Shown here: positions 18,951 through 26,775 of the stretch, piece after piece
How the letters are laid out: the number at the start of each line of letters is the position of its first letter
Numbering within the stretch: position 1 is the first letter of the stretch
Assembly: GCA_013152545.1 (NCBI GenBank)
Contig: JAADGF010000100.1
Span: 1 to 58,300, forward strand
DNA length: 58,300 bases
Reading direction: 5' to 3'
Origin: Gammaproteobacteria bacterium
GTDB lineage: Bacteria; Pseudomonadota; Gammaproteobacteria; SZUA-152
Notes under the pieces: generated by a model
Told to the model about the DNA's origin: nothing
Database searches by the model: none
The model's input: the letters and a program-made list of their open reading frames with translations, nothing else
Made by a program: the position numbers and the translations under genes

Positions 18951-19994
18951 TTATCCACCACCGCCAGCATTCTCCCAATGCACAATACTCTGATTACGCC
19001 CCGCATTTTTTGCTTCATATAATGCCGCATCGGCTATCCCAATTAACTCAGACGGTGACGCTGTCTCAACGGCAACTTTACATGCTATCCCTACACTTAT
19101 AGTAATAATACCGCATAATGGCGAATAAGCATGAGGGATTTCCAGGGATTCCACCGCCCGCCTTAGAGACTCAGCCATATTGAGCGCCCCGCCAGCATCC
19201 GTATTAGGAAGTACTACCGCAAACTCTTCACCACCATACCTTGCCACTAAATCTGCTGGCCTTTGTACCGCTTGTTGTAATGCCTGTGCCACTTTATACA
19301 GGCTGTCATCGCCCATTAAATGACCATAATTATCATTGTATAATTTGAAATAATCAATATCAATCAGGATCAAAGCAAGCGTTGCTCCCTCTCGTGCTGA
19401 ACGCAAAAACTCTTTTTGAATAAAGCTGTCGAAACGCCGTCGATTAGCAATTCCGGTCAAGCCATCTTGACAACTTAACTTTTGCAGCTCTGCATTGCTT
19501 TTCTTTAATCGCTTCTGTAATTCACCTAATGCTATAAATGCTTGGTCACGTTCTAACTGTGTTAAATAATTTTTCGTGTGAGCTCGAATGCGTGCAATTA
19601 ACTCAATTTTATCCGGCAATTTTACTAAATAATCACTGGCCCCGCTTTCGAATGCAATACTTTTATCATTGGGGGTCTCTTTCGTTGATAAAACAATGAT
19701 CGGGATATTGCTTGTTGCCTTATTTTGCCGATAACTACTTACCAGTGTATAACCATCAATTTCAGGCATAATAAGATCCTGCAATATAATGGTTGGTTTG
19801 AGTTCCGTTGCAATTTGAACCGCATTAGAAGGGTTCGCACAGTAATGAAATTCAATATCGGGTTCAGATTGCAGCATACGCCGTATCCCTTCTGCAACCA
19901 TGGCCTGATCATCAACCAATAATACGACCGGTGGGCCAATTCGCTCTGGCGCATCCTCTGTTAATACTTGTTCAGAAACATCATGCAAACCCAT
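18951..19994 (-). CDS. wspR: Receiver-GGDEF diguanylate cyclase WspR
   Basis: The 347-residue response regulator has a receiver (D28/D29, phospho-acceptor D73 in LQDLIMPEIDG, STK region), a helical linker of ~40 residues and a GGDEF domain. The active site GGEEF is at 254-258 and the inhibitory I-site RPAD at 245-248, so both synthesis of c-di-GMP from GTP and product feedback look intact. It is the last gene of the wsp order and should be phosphorylated by WspE. It starts 263 bases after wspF, a gap with no ORF, so it may also have its own promoter. Confidence 0.95.
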   Translation of the reverse strand: MGLHDVSEQVLTEDAPERIGPPVVLLVDDQAMVAEGIRRMLQSEPDIEFHYCANPSNAVQIATELKPTIILQDLIMPEIDGYTLVSSYRQNKATSNIPIIVLSTKETPNDKSIAFESGASDYLVKLPDKIELIARIRAHTKNYLTQLERDQAFIALGELQKRLKKSNAELQKLSCQDGLTGIANRRRFDSFIQKEFLRSAREGATLALILIDIDYFKLYNDNYGHLMGDDSLYKVAQALQQAVQRPADLVARYGGEEFAVVLPNTDAGGALNMAESLRRAVESLEIPHAYSPLCGIITISVGIACKVAVETASPSELIGIADAALYEAKNAGRNQSIVHWENAGGGG

Positions 19995-20257
19995 GCTACC
20001 CCCCGATAGAATAGTTCATCTGTCGCTACTCAGTTTACTATGACTTATCGGAACAAGTTATAGGTAATCTCAGCAGTTACTGTACATTTAAAAAATTGCC
20101 CTGAGTCGTTACATCCATCTAATCGTTAATTTGTACAAGTGTCTCAGCCCCTTTTTAATTTTCAAGGATTAATTATTATCGTTTTTGCCTGCATCGGCCA
20201 ACCAGGCATGGCCGAACACGAATAATAAAATCTCGGCCTCTTGTTCCAGACCCAAAC

Positions 20258-21325
20258 CTAAATTTGAGCAACAAACGTAGCATTGATACTACTGGCATCA
20301 ACGCTACAAGCATTTTCATTCACTTTTAGCGCATCCGCGATTCGATGGATAGGCAACACATCGACAACAGCACCCAGCTCTAAAGCCGCCTTAGGCATAC
20401 CATACACTGTCGAAGTAGCTTCATCCTGCGCAATGGTATAGGCTCCCTTGCACCTTAGTTCCAACATCCCATGGGCACCGTCATCGCACATTCCTGACAA
20501 CAAAATCGCTGTTACCGAATGTTTCCAGTGCTGCGCCAAACTTTTGTAAAACACATCCACGGATGGCCTGTAGGGTGTGTCGGATGGCTCAGCACAGTAT
20601 TCAAGCAATCCGGCTGGCGTCATAATCAAATGCATGTTAGCTGCTGATAATAAAACTTTTCCAGGCGTTGGCATAGCCCCTGACACGGTTAATTCAACCG
20701 GTAAAGCACTTTTCACATTCAACCATTGCACTAATCCCGACGTGAATTCAGCATCGATGTGCTGAATAACTTGGATTGGTGATTGAAAATCTCGTGGTAA
20801 ATTAGAGAGTAAGCTTGCCAACGCGCCTGGTCCACCGGAGGAACAGCCGATTGCAATTAGGTTTTTTTCAGGTCGATCATTAATTGGATTTAGGCATACA
20901 TCGATAGAATCTATTGTTTTTATTGTTGAATTTTTAGTCAATACTTCAATGATATTTATCTTGCGGAGTAAACTCTGTTCAGCTTGACGATAATTTATGC
21001 TATTTAACGCGGGTGTATTCACCGCATCAATGGCACCTGCCGCCAAAGCCTGGAACACAATTTCGGACCATTGTTCCACTGAACCGATAACAATCAGTAT
21101 CGGGCACGGCGTCAACGCCATAATATGACGAACCACAGCCACGCCGCCAATATCCCGAATCAACGGATCCATCAATATCAAATCCGGTAAATCGTTAACA
21201 CACCGCTCCTTAGCTTCATGGCCGCTGTCAGTGCACCAAGCCAGCTCATGAGATGAACAACCGGATAGAATCTTTATTAACTGCTGCCTCGCGGCTCGTT
21301 TATTATTTAAAATCGCGATTCTCAC
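20258..21325 (-). CDS. wspF: CheB-type methylesterase WspF
   Basis: The 355-residue protein has a receiver and a C-terminal methylesterase domain (IGCSSGGPGAL nucleophile Ser, IQHIDAEF His, LSGMCDDGAHGM Asp). It removes methyl groups from WspA and so resets the pathway; loss of WspF locks Wsp on in pseudomonads. The phospho-acceptor D53 (LILMDPLIRD) is kept, but the N-terminal acidic pocket, normally ND or DD, reads LNNK (N7, N8). The start is GTG and overlaps the wspE stop by four bases (GTGA), implying translational coupling. Confidence 0.93.
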   Translation of the reverse strand: MRIAILNNKRAARQQLIKILSGCSSHELAWCTDSGHEAKERCVNDLPDLILMDPLIRDIGGVAVVRHIMALTPCPILIVIGSVEQWSEIVFQALAAGAIDAVNTPALNSINYRQAEQSLLRKINIIEVLTKNSTIKTIDSIDVCLNPINDRPEKNLIAIGCSSGGPGALASLLSNLPRDFQSPIQVIQHIDAEFTSGLVQWLNVKSALPVELTVSGAMPTPGKVLLSAANMHLIMTPAGLLEYCAEPSDTPYRPSVDVFYKSLAQHWKHSVTAILLSGMCDDGAHGMLELRCKGAYTIAQDEATSTVYGMPKAALELGAVVDVLPIHRIADALKVNENACSVDASSINATFVAQI

Positions 21326-23640
21326 GTTGACGCCGCCCCAATGAGATCATCAACCGCTTCAAATAATGTTTCATCGTGAAAGCTTCCTTTGGTTAAATAA
21401 CGATTGGCTCCCGCTTCTAGGCCCCGCTGTCGATCCGCCTGGCGATCCTTGTAGGAAACAATGATTATTGGTAATGACTTCAGTTGCTGATCCTGTTTAA
21501 TTGAAACCACTAATTCAATGCCATCCATGCGAGGCATATCAATATCAGTAATGACCAATTGATATTTTGTACGGCGTACGGCATTCCAGCCATCCATGCC
21601 ATCAACCGCGACATCAACACGGTAGCCATACGACTCCAATATCTGCCTCTCCACTTCCCGAACGGTCAGTGAGTCATCTACCACCAAAATGCGTTTACGC
21701 ATTTTGGGATTCAACACATCACTGTAAACGCGCGAAGTCCCTAACGGGCCGTCATTTGCCATTGCATCAATCGAACGCACTAAATCGTCAACATCAATCA
21801 CCAGCACTGGCGAACCATCTTCTGCCAATGCGGCGGCACTTATATCCTGCACTTTACCTATCCGCGTATCCAGCGCTTGTACCGACAACTCCCGCTGCCC
21901 GATTAACTGATCGACTACCACCCCATAACGGTTCAGTTGATCGCTAATAACCACCACATTCAAGTCAGCTGATTCCGCTACAAAACCGTCCAGTTCCAGT
22001 ACTTGCGCTGCCGAAACCAAACTCACGTTGCCTTTTTCCATGGAAATATATTGGCGATTGTCCTTTAGTTTGACATCCTTGGGAGGCACTTTTAGGATTC
22101 GATCCACCCTCGATAGTGGAAATGCATAAGTATCCCCAGACACAATCACCGACAACGCTGTGATCACCGACAACGTTAGCGGTAACTGCAAAGTAAATTT
22201 AAGCCCATGACCTAAATTGTTCGTTAACCAAACCTTACCGTGCATCTCTTGAACCAAATTCCGAACAATATCCAGGCCTATCCCCCGGCCAGAGTATTCG
22301 GTTACCTGGGTTTTAGTTGTGAAATCTGGCAAAAACAAAAAATCCAATAACTCTAATTCAGTTAAATTCTCAACCATTTCCCGAGTAACCAGTTCACGCG
22401 CAATGACTGTTGCTCGCAGCATATCCAAACTGGCACCAACACCATCATCTTCAACAAAAATACTCAACATACCACCACCGTGGCTTGCAGAGACAACAAT
22501 TTTACCTTCAACCGCTTTATTGCTTGCCTGTCGTATATCCGGTGGCTCAATCCCGTGATCCACAGCATTCCTCACCAAATGAGCAATGGGTGCTTTTATT
22601 TTCTCCAGCACATCGCGATCAACAGGCGTATCCAAGCCATTAACAACCAATTGTACTTTTTTATTCAACAGCCTTGCCATGTCACGAACCATACGCTGCA
22701 AACCTTGTATTGCATCGGCAAAAGGTCGCATACGACTGCTCACCACTTCATTGTACATTTTGACAGACAAGTTTGAATTACGTCGGTCATAATCATCCAA
22801 TTCAGTCAAGCGTTCCGACAAAATACCACGACAATCTGTCAGCTTTTTATCCGCTGCCGAAAATTGTAAACGGGACCGTTCTGAGAGTGACTCAATATCC
22901 AAGGATTTTTTTAACGATTCAAACACACGCGTTAATTCATTTTGTCGACGCTTCAACAGCAGCATGGAATCAGTGAATGGGCGCAACCAGGTAGACTCCA
23001 CCATAATCTCGCTCGACAACCCCATAATACGGGTTAAGGTATCGGCGTTGATCCGGATAACACGCTCCTCCACCACGTCAGCAATATCCGTTATGTGCAG
23101 ATCCTCCATTGCCTCTCGATCAGCCGCCTCATAACTCGGGATAAACCCTGCCTGATTAGTAGTGCTTGGTGGTGCCTGTACCTGATAATGCTCAGTATCT
23201 TCAGGGCTCAAGCCTTGATTCAGCAATACAGCACAGAGTTGGCCTTCGATACCTGCGATTCGAGCTTCTTGTGTTTCGCACCATACCTTACTTTTCAGTT
23301 CAGGCAATTGTGATACATTACCAATGTAATCAATCGCTTTGAAAAGTAAATCAACATGTGTGCTAGTTAACGAAATTGTTCCGCGTTGCGCGGCAACAAA
23401 GCAATCTTCCAGCAGGTGGGCAATCCGCACAATGACTTCCAACCCGGCAATTCGCGCTGCACCTTTCAAGGAATGAGAAGCCCGCATTAAAGCCTCCAGT
23501 TTTGTCTCAGCATTATCGTCTTTTTCAAGATCAAGCAAACCCTGAGAAAGAATTGCCACTTGATTTTCTGCTTCTATACGAAACAAATCATGCATGGACA
23601 ACATGCTGATATCGTTATTGGGGCTATCCTTGCTACTCAC
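21322..23640 (-). CDS. wspE: Hybrid CheA kinase-receiver WspE
   Basis: This chemotaxis histidine kinase has an Hpt domain (ASHSLKGAARIAG), a dimerisation region, an HATPase domain (HLVRNAVDHGIE, GRGIGLDIVRNLV), a CheW-like domain and a C-terminal receiver (ILVVDDSLTVREVE, VITDIDMPRMDG). It should phosphorylate WspR and WspF. I chose GTG at 23640, which overlaps the wspD stop (GTGAGTAG) and has GAGGA eight bases before. The longer frame to 23682 would overlap wspD more, and ATGs at 23604 or 23595 are alternatives. About 772 residues. Confidence 0.94.
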   Translation of the reverse strand: MSSKDSPNNDISMLSMHDLFRIEAENQVAILSQGLLDLEKDDNAETKLEALMRASHSLKGAARIAGLEVIVRIAHLLEDCFVAAQRGTISLTSTHVDLLFKAIDYIGNVSQLPELKSKVWCETQEARIAGIEGQLCAVLLNQGLSPEDTEHYQVQAPPSTTNQAGFIPSYEAADREAMEDLHITDIADVVEERVIRINADTLTRIMGLSSEIMVESTWLRPFTDSMLLLKRRQNELTRVFESLKKSLDIESLSERSRLQFSAADKKLTDCRGILSERLTELDDYDRRNSNLSVKMYNEVVSSRMRPFADAIQGLQRMVRDMARLLNKKVQLVVNGLDTPVDRDVLEKIKAPIAHLVRNAVDHGIEPPDIRQASNKAVEGKIVVSASHGGGMLSIFVEDDGVGASLDMLRATVIARELVTREMVENLTELELLDFLFLPDFTTKTQVTEYSGRGIGLDIVRNLVQEMHGKVWLTNNLGHGLKFTLQLPLTLSVITALSVIVSGDTYAFPLSRVDRILKVPPKDVKLKDNRQYISMEKGNVSLVSAAQVLELDGFVAESADLNVVVISDQLNRYGVVVDQLIGQRELSVQALDTRIGKVQDISAAALAEDGSPVLVIDVDDLVRSIDAMANDGPLGTSRVYSDVLNPKMRKRILVVDDSLTVREVERQILESYGYRVDVAVDGMDGWNAVRRTKYQLVITDIDMPRMDGIELVVSIKQDQQLKSLPIIIVSYKDRQADRQRGLEAGANRYLTKGSFHDETLFEAVDDLIGAAST

Positions 23641-24316
23641 CCAAATGATCCTCTGCCGAAGAATAAAGCTGCTCAGCGTCAAGGCAAGCGATGCGCCTGC
23701 TATTGATTTTTAATACACCAACAATCAGTTTGGCTTTTTCAGTATCAGTGTTAGTTGTGGCTGGCAATAAGTCCTTGGCATCATAATGCAGAATCCCACC
23801 AATTTCATTCACAGGGAACACGAACGCATTGCCTTTAATGGATACAACAACAAAACGTTTATAAATACTACTGTTTTGTACCTCATTCTCTGACGACGTA
23901 TGCACACCCAACAAATAAGATAAAGAAAAACACAACCGAATTACCCCACTGACATTCACAACACCTAAAATAAAACGCCCTCTATGGTGCGGGATATGAT
24001 GAATCTTACGGACCTGAGACACTTCCAGAAAATACCGGGTAGATAAGGAATACCATTCTTTGTTCAATCGAAAGGTAATAATGGATTCACTTGGCGAACT
24101 TGCTTCACCCATTGAAACAGCAACTTCATTGGTCCACTGTCTAACATAGTCCACCGGAACGTTGCGATCAAGCATTGCACGACCCGCCTTCCAATACACA
24201 CTGCAATTACGACAATGAATGACCTCGGCAAGCTTATCGCACTTAGGCATTTCGCGCCCCCAAACCCCCTTACGGTTCCAACAATCATCAACGCTGCTCT
24301 TGTTAGGAATATTCAT
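23633..24316 (-). CDS. wspD: CheW-like coupling protein WspD
   Basis: The 227-residue adaptor has the Cys-rich N-terminus characteristic of WspD: CWNRKGVWG, then KCDKLAEVIHCRNCSVYW. A CheW fold follows (ITFRLNKEWYSLST, HHRGRFILGVVNVSGVIRL). It couples receptor to kinase. Its 3' end overlaps wspE. Upstream it is separated from wspC by 351 bases that hold a MITE-like element and a perfect palindrome, so transcription reaching it may be reduced. Confidence 0.93.
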   Translation of the reverse strand: MNIPNKSSVDDCWNRKGVWGREMPKCDKLAEVIHCRNCSVYWKAGRAMLDRNVPVDYVRQWTNEVAVSMGEASSPSESIITFRLNKEWYSLSTRYFLEVSQVRKIHHIPHHRGRFILGVVNVSGVIRLCFSLSYLLGVHTSSENEVQNSSIYKRFVVVSIKGNAFVFPVNEIGGILHYDAKDLLPATTNTDTEKAKLIVGVLKINSRRIACLDAEQLYSSAEDHLGE

Positions 24317-24667
24317 TAACAGTGCGCCTTAAACCCAAACGATTTAGCTGAATTCCAAAAATAATAGTAGACAATATACCCATCGAATCGATTTTCTCTC
24401 AAAACAATACGCCAAGGGAACAGCAACATTGAAGCCGTCCATTACAAACCGACTAGGAACCCCTGTTCACAATAGCCAGCCGCCGTCGCAAGGGAACACC
24501 ATTTTGAGTCCATTTTTTCGATTGCATCTGGCATCTGCTGTTGGTATTTGAGGCGAATATTGAGTCTATTTAACTAACGTAGTAATCGTAACAATGGGCC
24601 AATATAGCGTTTTCGCAGGCGGCTTTCTATTCTCGAACAGGCTCCTCTTAGGGGGTGTTAACACCCC
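24317..24667. other. Gap inside the wsp operon, MITE-filled
   Basis: The 351 bases between wspC and wspD are mostly the family 1 element at 24453-24648. The remaining ~130 bases next to wspD hold no ORF and no recognisable promoter. Confidence 0.6.
24453..24648. mobile_element. MITE-like element, family 1, copy B
   Basis: The ~196-base unit starts CTAGGAACCCCTGTTCACAA and ends with the reverse complement of AGGAGCCTGTTCGAGAATAG. GCCGCCGTCGCAAGGGAACA, GAGTCCATTTTTTCG and GCGTTTTCGCAGGCGGCTTT align with copy A at 9069-9190. It carries about 75 extra central bases. It has no coding capacity, so it would need a transposase supplied from elsewhere. Confidence 0.75.
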
Positions 24668-24670
24668 CTA
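24649..24670. repeat. Perfect 22-bp palindrome over the wspC stop
   Basis: TAGGGGGTGTTAACACCCCC plus final TA is fully self-complementary. Its last three bases are the wspC stop codon, and its other side abuts the family 1 element. On the transcript it would form a GC-rich stem of up to 11 bp that could act as a partial terminator or a stabilising stem. Confidence 0.7.
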
Positions 24671-26017
24671 GGCAGATTTAGGTCGATTCCGCCCAGCAAC
24701 CCGTTCCGCGCGACGTCGATAAGACTCTGCTGAGTCTATGTCACCACGCTTTTCCGCTAATAACCCACATAACACCAGCGCCTGCTCATGGTTGGGGTCA
24801 AGATAAATGGCCTTTCGTAGCAACTCCTCCGCCTCCGCTCCACGACCATTGGCATTGTTGATCAAACCCACCAAATAATAGCCATGTGCTGAGTTTGGTG
24901 ACTGTTGAAGATATGCCTCACAGTGTTTTAGCGCTTGTTCGAATTTTCCTTCATTAACAAAACGTTCTGCTGTACGCAAAGACAGTTTATTGATTTTTTT
25001 TGACTTATCCGTAACACCTTTTGGTTTTTTCTTTGCCTCACCTACTAATTTCTGAGATAGGTTATCCAACGTATTTTTGTCCGAAACAGTTTTCTCAGGT
25101 GCACTCGTAGAAAGCTTCGCAAGTTGTTCAAAGACGTCTTGCCACTGATCTGACACATCCACGGGCACCACATTGACCTTACTGTCGATTCGGTTGTCGT
25201 TAACCATACTACGATCCACATCAGTGCGTTTAATAAAACCAAATGATCGAGGTGAGTACAACCTCTCGAACATATTTCTTGGTGCAAGTGATGTCTCCGC
25301 GTGCCCTACAAACAACACGCCATTATCTTTTAACGCACGATGTAATTTTTCGATTGCCGACGTTTGTGTCGCACGGTCAAAATAAATCAATAGGTTGCGA
25401 CAAAATATGACATCGTAATAACCAGCCTGCGGACTCAATGAACCAACCAGAAAATTCCCCTGCTTGAAGTTTACATGATTCCTAACGCTCATTTTCAATC
25501 GATACTCACCACCCTCTTTCTCAAAATAATTATCCCGAATACGACAATCGACGCCACGGAACGAGTTTTTACAATACATGGCACGCCTGGCTTTAATCAA
25601 GCCTCGCTTGCTGATATCCATCGCATCGATTTCAACATGATGCAGCGATAAACCAGCATCCAGCAATGCTATTGCTATCGAGTAAGCTTCTTCGCCCGTC
25701 GCGCAAGGCACACTCAAAATCCGAATGGTTTCATTTTTTAACAGTTTTGGCTGCAAGGCTATCTTAAAATAGTCACGAAATGCTTCAAATGGCGTATTAT
25801 TACGAAAAAACCATGTTTCTGGCACCACAATCTCTTCAATGAGTTCGCTCGCTTCCTGTGCGTTGTGAAGCAATAGTTGGTAATAATCCTCCATGCTCGA
25901 CACATTTAAATTTTTTAACCGGTGTTTCACTGCCCGATCAATACTTGAATCACCAATCGATGAAGCATTTAGCCCGATTGATCGGTGCAGCAGTTTTTTG
26001 ATACTAATTAGTGACAT
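24668..26017 (-). CDS. wspC: CheR-type methyltransferase with TPRs, WspC
   Basis: The 449-residue protein has a CheR domain (EEIVVPETWFFRN, VPCATGEEAYSIAIALLDAG for SAM binding, DVIFCRNLLIYFD) over residues 1-270. A Lys-rich linker and C-terminal tetratricopeptide repeats follow (about 345-445: RFVNEGKFEQALKHCEAYL, AEELLRKAIYLDPNHEQALV). It methylates glutamates of the receptor WspA with S-adenosylmethionine. It begins 10 bases after wspB. The stop codon lies in a 22-base palindrome. Confidence 0.95.
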   Translation of the reverse strand: MSLISIKKLLHRSIGLNASSIGDSSIDRAVKHRLKNLNVSSMEDYYQLLLHNAQEASELIEEIVVPETWFFRNNTPFEAFRDYFKIALQPKLLKNETIRILSVPCATGEEAYSIAIALLDAGLSLHHVEIDAMDISKRGLIKARRAMYCKNSFRGVDCRIRDNYFEKEGGEYRLKMSVRNHVNFKQGNFLVGSLSPQAGYYDVIFCRNLLIYFDRATQTSAIEKLHRALKDNGVLFVGHAETSLAPRNMFERLYSPRSFGFIKRTDVDRSMVNDNRIDSKVNVVPVDVSDQWQDVFEQLAKLSTSAPEKTVSDKNTLDNLSQKLVGEAKKKPKGVTDKSKKINKLSLRTAERFVNEGKFEQALKHCEAYLQQSPNSAHGYYLVGLINNANGRGAEAEELLRKAIYLDPNHEQALVLCGLLAEKRGDIDSAESYRRRAERVAGRNRPKSA

Positions 26018-26027
26018 TGAATTTTAA

Positions 26028-26495
26028 CTAATGCGATACGGCAGACGGCGGATTAAAAATATTCTGTTGTACATCTTGAGGAAACAAATTAGCAATTAGT
26101 ATACGGCGCACAGTACCCGAAATGCTGACGGCAACCTCGCCCTCATAACCCGTTGATTTATTATGCAATCCGTCGTCGATAAAATCAGCATCATCAAGAT
26201 ACATCACCTCAGTTACTTTCTCCGCTAACAACCCCAGTTTGTGTTGTTGTTTGTCAAAACCTAACAACGTGATGAGAATAATCCGGGTACTTAATCGAAC
26301 ATCCGACTTCCGTCCGTCGAGTAAACGCGTTACATCAACAATGGGTATCGATACACCTTGATAATTCAGCAAGCCCACCACATAATTAGGTGAACCCGGC
26401 ACACTGCGAAGCATCACCACAGGAATAACAGCAATAACCTCTTTTGCCGGTAAAACGTATCGATTCTCGCCTACATTAAATTGAAGATGCAACAT
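26028..26495 (-). CDS. wspB: CheW-like coupling protein WspB
   Basis: This single-domain CheW protein of 155 residues reads MLHLQFNVGENRYVLPAKEV, with the core NYVVGLLNYQGVSIPIVDV. It links WspA to WspE. A 280-base gap, mostly a MITE-like inverted-repeat element, separates it from wspA, and 10 bases separate it from wspC. Confidence 0.94.
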   Translation of the reverse strand: MLHLQFNVGENRYVLPAKEVIAVIPVVMLRSVPGSPNYVVGLLNYQGVSIPIVDVTRLLDGRKSDVRLSTRIILITLLGFDKQQHKLGLLAEKVTEVMYLDDADFIDDGLHNKSTGYEGEVAVSISGTVRRILIANLFPQDVQQNIFNPPSAVSH

Positions 26496-26558
26496 TTTAT
26501 TTTCAAAATCAAATAACTGAACTCGTCAACCAATAAAAAAACCATATTCTGCACCCTA

Positions 26559-26768
26559 TATACCCGTGGCGTTTGAGACTTAGGCTTTATTGCATGCTCG
26601 CTTCATCCCATAGCGACGTTGATATCCCTTGCAATAGTCCCGCTTTTACGCGTCATTTCGCCATTATTAATGAAACCTACTTTTGCCTAAAAGCGCCTAC
26701 TTCTGGTGGTACCATAAAATGAATATAACGCACACGAACAAGCTAAACCTCAAACGCCACAGGTATGA
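26559..26768. mobile_element. MITE-like element, family 2, copy A
   Basis: TATACCCGTGGCGTTTGAG at 26559-26577 and its near-perfect inverse CTCAAACGCCACAGGTATG at 26749-26767 bound a ~210-base non-coding unit that fills the wspA-wspB gap. The same end followed by related inside sequence (TTATTGCA..., ATTTTGCC) recurs at 47404. It could add a hairpin or termination point to the operon. Confidence 0.75.
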
Positions 26769-26775
26769 CACTATG

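Noticed and set aside
21567-21947. 126-codon plus-strand ORF
   Set aside because: It lies entirely opposite the wspE receiver and CheW-like domains, with His/Ser/Pro-rich composition typical of a shadow frame.
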